DNA of 64,000 nt. It comes from CBDCKR01 sp964572045. GTDB taxonomy: Bacteria; Gemmatimonadota; Gemmatimonadetes; Longimicrobiales; Gaopeijiaceae. The position numbers and the translations under genes were made by a program. Every line of letters begins with the position of its first letter. Position 1 is the stretch's first letter. Location of the stretch: positions 62,001 through 126,000 of the forward strand of contig CAZNEI010000002.1 in NCBI GenBank assembly GCA_964572045.1, in the 5' to 3' direction. The notes beneath the pieces were generated by a model. The model worked only from the letters and a program-made list of their open reading frames with translations, was not told the DNA's origin and did no database searches. Below are positions 48,903-58,500 of the stretch, in pieces.

Positions 48903-50921
48903 ATGCCCAGAAGCGGGGATCGCGATCTCGGGATGCACCGGGACATCACGCGGCGGGACTTCGTCAATGGAGTGGGAGTCGCCCTCGGGGGGTCGCTCAT
49001 CGCGCCCGGCTGGCTTTCGGGGCTCGAGGGACCATCCAAGGGGCCTGGGGCGGCTCAGGAATACTATCCGCCGGCCCGCACCGGGATGCGCGGGAGTCAC
49101 CCGGGATCGTTCGAAGTGGCCCATGCTCTCCACGAGGGTGCGACCTGGCCGGATGCCGCAGACACGGGTGAGCACTACGACCTCGTGGTTGTCGGGGGGG
49201 GCTTGAGCGGGCTCTCGGCGGGCTACTTCTTCCTCACGTCGGCCGGTCCCGGCGCCCGCGTGCTAATCCTCGACAACCACGATGACTTCGGCGGCCACGC
49301 CAAGCGGAACGAGATGACCTACCAGGGCCGTACGCTGATGCTCAACGGCGGTACCTCGTACCTCGAATCCGTGGGGCAGTACAGCACTGTCGCCAGGACG
49401 CTTCTCGCTGCGGTCGGGATCGACGTGGAGAGCGCGAATGACCAGAGCGCCAAGGGGCGGGCATTCTATCGCTCGCTGGGTCTCCGCGGATCCACCTTCT
49501 TCGCGAGCGAGGTGTTCGGCGGAGAGGATCGGCTTGTGATGGGGCGGGGAGGGGGATCAGGGGGTGCGGGATGGGCCGAGTGGCTCCGCCAAACCCCGCT
49601 CGCTCCGGAGGCACAGAGGGACATCGCGCGACTCTACGACGACGACGCAAACCCGGACTACATGCCCGGAGTGTCGGATGTGGACAAGAAGGAGCGACTG
49701 GCCCGGATGAGCTACCGGGACTTTCTGCTCGATCTCGCCGGGGTTCACCCCGACGTGATCAAGTTCTTCGATGACAGCCCGAAGGGCAGCTTCTGTGTGG
49801 GCATCGACGGATATCCGGCCCTGTATGGATGGGCCCAGGATTATCCGGGTTTCCAGGGGATGAACCTCGAGCCGTTCCCCCGCGTGAGCCCCCTCAGCCA
49901 CATCGGGGGAGGACAGCACGGCCGGGAGAGCGAGTGGAACAAAGGACCGGACATCTACTTTCCCGACGGGAATGCCACGCTAGCCCGGCTCTTGGTTCGG
50001 GCGATGATTCCCGACGCACTCCCGGGGACTTCGCTGGAAGACTCGATGACGTCGCGCCTCGCCTACGACCGAATCGACCGAGAGGGCTCCGACGCCCGGA
50101 TCCGCCTCAACAGCACCGTCGTTTCTGCCCGGCACCGGGGCGATCCCGACGCGGCTCGCCAGGTCGACGTCACCTACGTTCGAGACGGAAGGGCCGAAAC
50201 GGTGAGGGCGGATCACTGCGTGATGGCCTGTTGGAATCGGATCATCCCGTATCTCGTCCCCGAGATGTCGGAGGAGCAGAAGACAGCGCTCATGTATGGC
50301 GTCAAGATGCCGATCGTCTACACGAGTGTCCTGATCCGTCAGTGGACGGCCTTCACCGAGCTGGGCATCTCCGGGGCAACCGCACCGGGGATGTACCATA
50401 CCGGCGTCCGCCTGGGCAGGTCCGTGCAGTTCGGCGATTACCAGCCCTCCACTTCGCCTGAAGAGCCGATGATCCTGCGCATGTCCAGAATGCCTTGCGC
50501 TCCCGGGCACCCGAAGAAGGAGCAGCACCGCCTTGGGCGAGCGGATCTGTTGGCGACGACGTTCGAGACCTTCGAGCGCAAGATCCGGGACCAACTCGCT
50601 CGAACCCTGGAGGGCGGCGGTTTCGACCCGGCTCGCGACATCGAAGCAATAACCGTGAATCGCTGGCCGCACGGCTATTCCTATAGCTACGACACGTTGA
50701 ACGATCCTATCGAGTGGGCCCTCTTCGCCCCCGACGATCGGCCGTGCGTGGTCGGGAGCCGGCGCTTCGGCCGGATCTCCATCGCCAACTCCGATGCCGC
50801 CGCCTCGACGCACACCGACTCGGCGATCGATGAGGCACACCGGGCGGTCAGGGAGCAGCTGGTCGTTCGAAGCCGCGCCCGGCGCCGGGACGCCAATACG
50901 GATGCGGGGCCGTCCCGCTAG
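48903..50921 (+). CDS. Tat-exported FAD/NAD(P)-binding oxidoreductase (spermidine dehydrogenase-like)
   Basis: 672 residues from ATG 48903 (GGAGG 9 bases upstream); ATG 48897 is possible. The Tat signal reads DITRRDFVNGVGVALGGSLIAPG. The FAD motif VVVGGGLSGLSAGYFFLTSAG follows, then LILDNHDDFGGHAKRNEM and MLNGGTSYLE. The second half includes a substrate domain with CWNRIIPYLVPEMSEEQK and a C-terminal RFGRISIANSDAAASTHTDSAIDEAHRAV that closes the FAD site. It resembles periplasmic flavoproteins annotated as spermidine-dehydrogenase-like, which oxidise amines outside the cytoplasm. The substrate is not assignable. It is a single-gene unit. Confidence 0.83.
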   Translation: MPRSGDRDLGMHRDITRRDFVNGVGVALGGSLIAPGWLSGLEGPSKGPGAAQEYYPPARTGMRGSHPGSFEVAHALHEGATWPDAADTGEHYDLVVVGGGLSGLSAGYFFLTSAGPGARVLILDNHDDFGGHAKRNEMTYQGRTLMLNGGTSYLESVGQYSTVARTLLAAVGIDVESANDQSAKGRAFYRSLGLRGSTFFASEVFGGEDRLVMGRGGGSGGAGWAEWLRQTPLAPEAQRDIARLYDDDANPDYMPGVSDVDKKERLARMSYRDFLLDLAGVHPDVIKFFDDSPKGSFCVGIDGYPALYGWAQDYPGFQGMNLEPFPRVSPLSHIGGGQHGRESEWNKGPDIYFPDGNATLARLLVRAMIPDALPGTSLEDSMTSRLAYDRIDREGSDARIRLNSTVVSARHRGDPDAARQVDVTYVRDGRAETVRADHCVMACWNRIIPYLVPEMSEEQKTALMYGVKMPIVYTSVLIRQWTAFTELGISGATAPGMYHTGVRLGRSVQFGDYQPSTSPEEPMILRMSRMPCAPGHPKKEQHRLGRADLLATTFETFERKIRDQLARTLEGGGFDPARDIEAITVNRWPHGYSYSYDTLNDPIEWALFAPDDRPCVVGSRRFGRISIANSDAAASTHTDSAIDEAHRAVREQLVVRSRARRRDANTDAGPSR

Positions 50922-51493
50922 GAAGCGATAGACGGGCGATCTGCCGTTCTTGCCTTGCGCTTGTCGAAGCCTGTCGTGCCGAAGCAGCGGAAAGAATGGG
51001 ATCACCCCGGCGAGGGTAGCAGGGGCTTGAAAGCCGTCCCTGGACGATGCTCGACGTGGTGGAGAGGATGGACCCGAACAGGCTGCTAGTGGCAACATAG
51101 GGGAAATCGCCATGGAGGCCTTATGGGATCTAATCGTGGCCTCTTTCGTACGTTGGGTGCCTTGGGGGATATCGTCCTAGCCTCGAGATTGCCCTCTCTG
51201 GGCTCCTGTTTGCATACTACCATGTCCTTGAGGGCATCCGTAATGCCCTTCGAGAGATCCGGGATATCCTCCAAGAGATCCGCGAAGCGACTCACGATCA
51301 GTGAGGCCTATCGCGTGTTCACGCCCGTAATCGATACATGATGGAGGAAAGGGCGAGTGGTGGATCCCCACCCGATCCGGACGCCGCGACGCTGCTCTGA
51401 TTCCCGTGCCACCTTGGCTCCTGCTTGCCACCGTCCGGCATTCACCCTATTTAGAGCATTCATACTATTTTATCCGCGCTGCCGGGCAAGGAA
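50922..51493. other. Intergenic region with lower GC and a small frameshifted frame
   Basis: 572 bases between the flavoprotein and the first TetR gene. Base composition is less GC-rich than elsewhere. It contains the possible small membrane-protein gene at 51112-51304 (separate entry) and, near 51430-51480, an AT-rich stretch with CATTC repeats that may be the promoter region of the TetR genes. Confidence 0.5.
51112..51304 (+). pseudogene. Possible small membrane/coiled-coil protein interrupted by a one-base shift
   Basis: ATG 51112 follows AGGGGA by 7 bases and encodes MEALWDLIVASFVRWVPWG before a TAG at 51178. If one G of the G5 run at 51164-51168 is removed, the frame continues with a hydrophobic stretch SLEIALSGLLFAYYHVLEGI. 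It then gives a heptad-like charged tail IRNALREIRDILQEIREATHDQ and a TGA at 51302, 63 residues in all. The tail has the helical pattern of a real protein. Either a sequencing slip in the homopolymer or a true frameshift mutation would explain it. Product function unknown. Confidence 0.4.
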
Positions 51494-52132
51494 TTGCGTC
51501 TTCACGAGCCAAAGCAGGACCGGAGTCGGCGCACACTTCGCCGGATCACCCGGGCCGCCCTCGAACTCATCGCCGAAGAGGGGGTGGGGGCGGCGACGGT
51601 CAACGCCGTCGTGCAGCGGGCTAGATCGTCGGTCGGCTCCTTCTACGCACGCTTCGAGAGCAAGGACGCCCTGCTCGCATACTTGGACGAGAGCATCTGG
51701 GAGGAGGCACTGGAGCGCTGGAACGAGGCCACTAAGACTGGTTGGGGGGATCGAGGAATTGCCGAGGTCGTGAGGGGCCTCGCAGCGCTCTATAGCGAGC
51801 TCGAGCGGACCCACCGGACCGCTCGGGACGCGTTATCCCAGGCACTCCGCGGTCCCGGAGCGGGCGCCTCGGAGGCGGCCGCCCGATTCCGGAACCGGGT
51901 CCGTGCAGACTCCAAGCGCCTTCTCCTGCTCCGCCGGGACGCGATCCGCAATCCCTCTCCGGACCGCGCCGTAGACACGACGTGCCGATCCCTTGAGGCG
52001 TGCGCACCGTCGCTCTCCCCTGATGGCATGGCCGACCTCTGCACCGCACTTGTCCAACACCTCACCGGGGAGCTGCCTTCCGCGAGCCCGCCACCCGCGC
52101 CTGAAGTCGAATTCTTCGATGTCTGGGGCTGA
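51494..52132 (+). CDS. TetR-family transcription regulator
   Basis: 212 residues from TTG 51494; no other start lies upstream in frame. The ribosome site (AAGGA) sits too close to be certain. The N-terminal helix-turn-helix reads TRAALELIAEEGVGAATVNAVVQRARSSVGSFYARFESKDALLAYL (about 19-65). The C-terminal ligand domain is not recognisable. It is followed 81 bases later by a second TetR gene with a very similar helix-turn-helix end (FYARFDSRDALLAYL), so the pair arose by tandem duplication. Target genes unknown; the flanking small frame and amidase are candidates. Confidence 0.85.
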   Translation: MRLHEPKQDRSRRTLRRITRAALELIAEEGVGAATVNAVVQRARSSVGSFYARFESKDALLAYLDESIWEEALERWNEATKTGWGDRGIAEVVRGLAALYSELERTHRTARDALSQALRGPGAGASEAAARFRNRVRADSKRLLLLRRDAIRNPSPDRAVDTTCRSLEACAPSLSPDGMADLCTALVQHLTGELPSASPPPAPEVEFFDVWG

Positions 52133-52168
52133 TGCGCTTTCCTTCCGGGGCCTGGCATTCTATCTTGA

Positions 52169-52178
52169 ATTGGAATTC
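52169..52178. promoter_or_regulatory. Palindrome TGGAATTCCA between the twin TetR genes
   Basis: A 10-base perfect palindrome in an AT-rich pocket of the 81-base gap, 36 bases before ATG 52214. TetR repressors often bind such sites in their own promoters, so it may be an autoregulatory operator. Palindromes of this length also arise by chance. Confidence 0.35.
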
Positions 52179-52213
52179 CAGTTATTGCCGTCTTGGGTGG
52201 GTTTGAGGCGCTC

Positions 52214-52972
52214 ATGAACCATCCCACGCTGGGCTCAGAAGGCGCTTCTTCCTCGACGACCGGGTTGGGTGTGCGCCTTCCGCGCCAGGCTAGAAGCCGC
52301 GCCTCATTCAAGAGGATCGTGACGGCCGCGATGGATCTCCTCGCTGAGAGGGGGCTCGAGGGAGCGATGGTCCAGGAAGTCCTCTCTCGCGCTCGGGCCG
52401 GCGCAGGCACCTTCTATGCGCGCTTCGACAGCCGCGACGCGCTTCTGGCCTACTTGGCCAGCCGTTTTTGGGAAGACGCGCGAGGGGGTTGGGAGACGGT
52501 GCTCGCTCCCGACCGGTGGTCCGCGGCGGGCGTCGGAGAGATCGTCTCGCAGTTCACCCGGATGCTCGTCCTCTGGAGCCGGGCGCACGGCTCGGTGCTG
52601 CGCGCGTTTCTGCTGCACGCCATGGCTCATCCCAGTCCGGAACTGTTGGACCGGATGGCTGAGCTGGACAACCAAGTGGCTGACCATCTCATCGGGCTGA
52701 TCAGGGAGCGAAGCGAGGTGCTCGCCCACCCGGAGCCCGATCGGGCCGTGCGCCTGGCCACGCTGCAGGTGTTTGCCACGCTGAGGAGCCGCTACATCTT
52801 CACGCGGGAGCCGGGGGAGGAGGACGGCATCGAGGATGCGGACCTCGCCGCTGAACTGGCCACGGTCTTCCTCCGTTACCTCGGCCTCCCGACAGTAGTC
52901 GAACGGTCTGGAGCAGGAGCCGATCTCGGAGCCCGGGTTGGCGGGGCCCACGTGCGGGAAATGGAAGGCTGA
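52214..52972 (+). CDS. TetR-family transcription regulator (second of tandem pair)
   Basis: 252 residues from ATG 52214, with GAGG 6 bases upstream. The helix-turn-helix spans about 33-85: IVTAAMDLLAERGLEGAMVQEVLSRARAGAGTFYARFDSRDALLAYL. The C-terminal domain carries FLLHAMAHPSPELLDRMAELDNQVADHLIGLI and ends with a Gly-rich tail. It is a paralogue of the upstream regulator. The genes may form a two-gene operon. Inducer unknown. Confidence 0.88.
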   Translation: MNHPTLGSEGASSSTTGLGVRLPRQARSRASFKRIVTAAMDLLAERGLEGAMVQEVLSRARAGAGTFYARFDSRDALLAYLASRFWEDARGGWETVLAPDRWSAAGVGEIVSQFTRMLVLWSRAHGSVLRAFLLHAMAHPSPELLDRMAELDNQVADHLIGLIRERSEVLAHPEPDRAVRLATLQVFATLRSRYIFTREPGEEDGIEDADLAAELATVFLRYLGLPTVVERSGAGADLGARVGGAHVREMEG

Positions 52973-53115
52973 GATTGAGGGGAAACGGACGGAGCGCCAA
53001 GCCGGATCGGCTGGATACGCTTCGATCTGGCGCGGGACCGACCCCACCACAGGACCAAGGGACGTGGGCCAGGCCGGGGGAGGCACCGCATCTGCCACCC
53101 AGGATGTCTTCGTCC

Positions 53116-55101
53116 CTAACGCGACGGCTGGAGCAGCGGCTCACGCGCCGCTCCAGCGGGATGCCCCAAAGTATACACGCTCAGGTACAGTCGTCCGTCC
53201 CCGAGCGCCTCGATCTCCGGTCCGGTCAACGTGACGTGACCTGTCGCCGGCACCAATCCCGGACCGGAGAGCCGGTGAATGACCGGTCCGTCGGCACCCT
53301 CATCCCTCCGGTGTATGTTCACGGCGTGGACATCGCTCGGGGGCGTGCCGGACACGGCAACATCGAAGGTCATCGCCCCGGTCGTGGGGTCGAACACGAA
53401 CCGGGCCTCAAGACGGGTTGCCGGCCCCTCCGCCACCACCTCGAAGGATACGGGGGAGGGAGCCGCTCCCGCCTCCAAGGGGGGCGTGCTGAACGGCGCA
53501 CGCCGATGCGAGGCGGCCTGCTCAAGGCTATACCCGAGGGACAGCAGCCTGGCATCCTCGAAGGGGCGGCCGAGGAGTTCCAGGCCAACCGGCAGTCCGC
53601 TCGGGGTGAATCCCGCCGGAACGCTTAGGGCCGGTAGGCCCGACGAGGCGCTCAACTGGCAGTTGCTTCCCCGCTGGCGATCTCCGACCTGCGCCGGTGC
53701 CCGCCGAATGGTGGGGTAGGCCAGAGCGTCGAGTTGTCGCCGCTCCATTGCCGAGACCACGGCGTCCCGAATCAGGGGGCGCTTGGCCAAGTCCTCGCGG
53801 TACTCTTCGCTGTCGCGGGACTCGGGGCTGCTCCGAGCTCGGAACGTGCGCTCGAGCGCAACGTGATGGAGGCCTCGTTCGAGAATCTCCTCGAGCGAGC
53901 CCACCGGGGCTCCGGGCGTCGCTGCGAGATAGTCGACGAGGTCCCACTTGAATTCGTGTGCGATGACGCTCGAGCCCGCCACGAGGCTGTCGAGGCCGGG
54001 GATTTCGATATCGATCACCTCGGCGCCCGCTGCGGCGATATCGGCGAGGGTGGCGCGCACGACGTCGCCCACCTCCTCATCCTCCGGAGCATCCCCGAAC
54101 AAGGCCGTGAGCACCCCGATGCGAGCGTTCTGTAGGGCGGCGGCGTCCAGCTCGTCGGCGAATCGCGGCAGCGCGCGGTCGCGAAGCACTTGGGTGGCGG
54201 GATCGCCCGGATCCATTCCGATCGTCACGTCGAGGGCGATCGCGAGGTCGATCGCCGACCGGGCCAGAGGCCCGCCTACGTCCTGGGTGTGGGAGAGCGG
54301 GATGATGCCATCGATGCTTGATAGCCCCTTGGTCGGCCGAAGGCCGATCAGGTTGTTGTTGGAAGCTGGAATCCGGATCGAACCGCAGGTGTCGCTCCCC
54401 CATCCGACGGCTGCGAAGCTGGCCGCGATGGCGGCTCCCGTCCCGCCGCTCGACCCCCCGGGATAACGGGTCAGGGCGTACGGGTTGAGCGTCTGTCCCC
54501 CGAGCGAACTGATCGTCGTGATCCCCGCAGCCAGCTCGTGCATGTTCGACTTGCCCAGAATGATCGCGCCGGCTTCGCGCAACCTGCGCACTTGGAACGC
54601 GTCGTCCGGAGGGACCAGGCCGGCGAGTGCCACCGAGGAGGCCGTCGTGGGCATGTCGGCGGTGTCGTAGTTGTCTTTGAGGATGATGGGGACGCCATGG
54701 AGCGGGCTCCGTACGGTTCCGGCGGCCCTCTCCTGGTCCAACGCCCGGGCATCGGCGAGCGCGTCGGAATTCAGGCGGATCATTGCATTGAGCCGCGGGC
54801 CCCGCTGATCGTAGGCGGCGATCCGTGCCAGATACGCTTCGACGAGCTCCACCGCGGTCGTGCGCCCCGAGGCCATCGCCTCTTGAAGCTCGGGAATGCT
54901 TGCTTCTGCGACTTCATACGGCCCGGCGCCTGGCGAGGGTCGCGGGGCGGCCTGTCCGAGTCCTGGGCCGGCCGATACGCCCAGAGCGAGAAAAAGCGCG
55001 ACGGCAAGCGCCGGGCCCTCCGTTCGGCGGATCCGGCGGCCGGTCGCGACGCCGGCGCGGCCGACAGCGACGGGACGGGGGGCGGGGGACAGGTTGATCA
55101 T
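53116..55101 (-). CDS. Exported amidase (amidase-signature family) with C-terminal CHRD-like domain
   Basis: 661 residues from ATG 55101. Basic N-region then hydrophobic segment ALAVALFLALGVSAGPGLGQA: a signal peptide with a long n-region. Amidase-signature core about 65-530: catalytic Lys142 in PIILKDN, cis-Ser217/218 in PGGSSGGTGAAIA, and nucleophile Ser241 in GWGSDTCGSIRIP (Cys where most members have Gly). Residues 551-661 form a separate beta domain with VHAVNIHRRD, DGPVIHRLSGPG and GRLYLSVYTLGHPAGAAREPL, which follows the CHRD (chordin-type) pattern of IH, Gly-Pro-Val and a YvNvHT-like strand. That fusion is unusual. It should hydrolyse an amide outside the cytoplasm. Confidence 0.86.
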   Translation of the reverse strand: MINLSPAPRPVAVGRAGVATGRRIRRTEGPALAVALFLALGVSAGPGLGQAAPRPSPGAGPYEVAEASIPELQEAMASGRTTAVELVEAYLARIAAYDQRGPRLNAMIRLNSDALADARALDQERAAGTVRSPLHGVPIILKDNYDTADMPTTASSVALAGLVPPDDAFQVRRLREAGAIILGKSNMHELAAGITTISSLGGQTLNPYALTRYPGGSSGGTGAAIAASFAAVGWGSDTCGSIRIPASNNNLIGLRPTKGLSSIDGIIPLSHTQDVGGPLARSAIDLAIALDVTIGMDPGDPATQVLRDRALPRFADELDAAALQNARIGVLTALFGDAPEDEEVGDVVRATLADIAAAGAEVIDIEIPGLDSLVAGSSVIAHEFKWDLVDYLAATPGAPVGSLEEILERGLHHVALERTFRARSSPESRDSEEYREDLAKRPLIRDAVVSAMERRQLDALAYPTIRRAPAQVGDRQRGSNCQLSASSGLPALSVPAGFTPSGLPVGLELLGRPFEDARLLSLGYSLEQAASHRRAPFSTPPLEAGAAPSPVSFEVVAEGPATRLEARFVFDPTTGAMTFDVAVSGTPPSDVHAVNIHRRDEGADGPVIHRLSGPGLVPATGHVTLTGPEIEALGDGRLYLSVYTLGHPAGAAREPLLQPSR

Positions 55102-55556
55102 ACCCCGAAGATTCCGCGGAGGCGGAGCGGCCCGCAAGAGAGGGCCGCACCGATGTGGGGACGTCACGCTTTCCGGTGGGCCTGGAAGTGCTCGGGTCCG
55201 ACGGGCAGCGTCACCTGAGGATCTCGCCCCTCTGCCCCTGGAGTTGCCCCGGAGATCGCTCCGCCGATCCACCGGTCCGGGGAGCCAGACCAGGAGCTGC
55301 CGGAGGCGAGCGGACCTTTGCCTGATGCGGCCGACACTTGGGGGTGGACGTTGGCGCACGACCTCACGCGTGCCGCCGTGCCGCGGGACGCGTCCCCCAG
55401 AACTGCCTCTCCCCCGCCACTGCACCCTACTCGAGCAGTGCCAGGAACCGGGGGTGATTCCGCGCCAAGGCGTTTGGTTGATGCGGAGCCTCATGCGAGC
55501 AATCTTCAGGGACCCCCTAGAATCGGTGCCTGGTCTCCCCCACCCGGAGGAACGCA
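55102..55556. other. Divergent intergenic region with hairpin
   Basis: 455 bases between the amidase and BNR-propeller starts. A 7-base stem (GCGGCCC 55127-55133, GGGCCGC 55142-55148) with an 8-base loop lies near the amidase start and could be in its leader. No protein gene is supported, and promoter motifs were not identified. Confidence 0.45.
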
Positions 55557-58500
55557 GTGATACAGTCCCTGCCCTACCGCAAGCTCCGCTCCGCCGTGCG
55601 GGCCCTCGCCGCGCCCGTCGTCGTGGCCGTTCTGCCCGTCGTCGTTCAGGCCCAGGTCACCACCGTCCAGCTTGACGCCCTCCGACCCCGCAACATCGGC
55701 CCCGCCGTCATGAGCGGGAGGATCGTAGACCTGGCCGTCGCGGAGTCGGATCCGATCAAGTTCTACGTAGCGTCCTCGACCGGCGGCGTCTACAAGACCA
55801 GCGACAACGGCATTACGCTCACTCCCGTCTTCGAGAACGAAGGCACCCATTCGGTCGGCGCGATTGCGCTGCACCAGCGCGACACGGCGATCGTGTGGGT
55901 CGGCACCGGCGAGCGCGCCAACCGGCAGAGCACGTCGTGGGGCGACGGCGTGTACCGGAGCTCCGATGGCGGGGAGACGTGGACCAACATGGGGCTGCGC
56001 GACAGCCGCCACATCGGTCGCATCGCACTGCACCCGGTGGATTCCGATCTCGTCTACGTCGCGGCGATGGGCCACTTGTGGGGCCCGAACGAGGAGCGCG
56101 GCGTATACCGCAGTAGCGACGGAGGCCAGACCTGGGAGCCCGTTCTGCAGGTCGACGAGAACACCGGTGCGGTCGATGTGGCGCTGGACGCGGAGGACCC
56201 GGCGATCCTCTACGCCGCGACCTACCAGCGCCGGCGGCGGCCGTGGGGCTTCTACGGCGGCGGCCCCGGCAGCGCGCTCCACCGCAGCATCGACGGCGGC
56301 GACACGTGGGAGCGGCTGACCGGACCGGGGATCGCCCGGGGCCTCCCCGAGGGCGACCTCGGCCGCATCGGCATCGCGATCTACCGCAACGACCCGCGGA
56401 TCGTGTACGTCAGCGTCGAACAGGGTTACCGCTACAATGCCGCGACCGCCTATACCGAACGGCGGGCCGGCATCTACCGCTCGGAGGACCGCGGCGAGAC
56501 GTGGGAGCACATGAGCGATTGGAACCCTCGGCCGATGTACGCCAGCCAGATCACCGTCGACCCGAGCGACGACCAGCGCATCTATATGGTGAACAGCTAC
56601 TCCTTCTCGGATGACGGTGGCCGCACCTTCACCGTGCCGCCCCAGAGCCTCCACGGCGACGACCGCTTCGTCTGGGTCAACCCCTCCGACTCCCGGCACG
56701 TCATGAAGGCGGACGACGGCGGTCTGGGGATCTCCTACGACCGCGGGCTCAGCTGGCTCTACATCACCGATCTCCCGGTGAGCCAGTATTACCGGGTCTC
56801 GGTGGACATGGATCGACCCTACAACGTGTACGGCGGGCTCCAAGACAACGGCTCCTGGATGGGGCCGAGCGAGACCTACCGTCAGGACGGCATCGTCAAC
56901 AGCGACTGGATCCGACTGGGAGGTGGTGACGGGTTCATCAACGTGGCGGACACGACGAACAACTACATCATCTACACCGAGTCGCAGTATCTCACCCTGT
57001 CGCGCTACAACCTGCGCACGGGCGAGCGCACCGCCATCCGCCCCGGCGACCCCATCGGACACATCGCGGGACGCCGCAACTGGGAGACCTGGCGGGAGGT
57101 CGGCACCTTCGAGGAACAGCGCCTCGGCGACGTGATGGCGCCTGCAAACTGGGATGGTCCCTTCATCATCTCGCCCCACGATGTGGCGACCCTGTACGCG
57201 GGGACCAACGTCCTCTGGAAGACCACCGACCGGGGCGACTCCTGGGAGTCGCTCGGAGACCTCACGACCCAGGTGGACCGGCGCACCCTTCCGGTCATGG
57301 GCGAGATGCCCCACGACTCCACTCCCTCGCTGGATGACGGCATCCCCTACTACCCGACGATATCGGCTGTCGCCGAGAGTCCCGTGAGGCAGGGTCTCAT
57401 CTACGCCGGCACCGACGACGGTCGCCTCCACGTCTCGCACGACGGCGGTGAGCGGTGGACGGATGTGGCGGGTCGCGACGTGTTCGACTCCGACGAGCCC
57501 GGCGCCAGCAGCTTCCCCGGCCTTCCCCCAGGGGCATGGGTGAGCGGAATAGAGCCCTCTCGCCACGACGAGGGCCGCGTCTACGTCGTCTGGAACAACT
57601 ACCGCAACGACGACTACGCCAACTACCTCTACAGATCCGACGACTATGGACAGTCCTGGACCTCGATTACCGGCGACATCCCCGCCGATCGGGTGTTGCG
57701 GACCGTCCGCGAAGACGTGCGCAACGCCTCTGTCCTCTTCCTGGGCGCCGAAATCGGGCTCTACTACACGATGGATGGAGGCGCGCACTGGACCGAGCTC
57801 CGGAGCGGCATGCCCACCCTTCCCTTCAACGATCTCGTCATCCATCCGCGCGACAACGACCTCGTGCTGGGCACGCACGGCCGCGGAATCTGGATTCTCG
57901 ATCAGATCAACGCGCTTCAGGAGCTGTCGGAGGACGTGGTCGCGCGGACCGCCCACCTGTTCACCGTCGAACCCGCCGTACAGATCCGCCGGACGGGTAG
58001 CGCGGCCCACACGGGAGATCTCTACTACCGGGGCGAAAACCCCCCGCTCGGTGCAATCCTCGACTACTGGCTTGGCGAGGAGGCCGATGCCGGCTCGGTC
58101 GAGATCGCCATCGAGGACCCGGCGGGCGGCGTGGCGGCCACGGTGCCCGGCACCACTCGGGAGGGCATGAACCGCGTGGTGTGGGACCTGCGCCACCAGC
58201 TCGACGGCGCCGAGAACTCCGGGCGGCGCGGCCCGTTCGTGGTGCCCGGAACGTACACGGCCCGTCTTGCTGTCGCGGGGACCGAGTCGGTCCAGCGGTT
58301 CGCCGTGCGCGAGGATCCGCGTCTGAACGTCGAGCAGGACACGCGAGCCGCCTGGACCGCCACACTGCTCGAGCTCGCCGACGCCTCAGCCCGGGCCGGG
58401 AGCGAGCTCGACCGGATCGAGGACGCGCTGGAAGACGTCCCCAGCGAAGACACCAGTGCCCGGGCCACCAAGCTGCGCGATCTCGCCCGCGAGTTCGGTG

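Noticed and set aside
51123..51341. 72-codon plus-strand frame over the small membrane-protein region
   Set aside because: Its translation is Ser/Arg-rich without pattern. The frame pair joined at the G5 run gives a far more protein-like product with a ribosome site.
53123..53156. Imperfect GC-rich hairpin near the amidase stop
   Set aside because: It lies within the last codons of the amidase and has a bulge. It could end transcription of either convergent gene, but it is not distinguishable from coding-sequence self-complementarity.
55506..58196. 896-codon open frame on the minus strand within the BNR-propeller gene
   Set aside because: Antisense shadow of a strong gene with clear Asp-box repeats on the other strand. 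No signal, domain or ribosome site.
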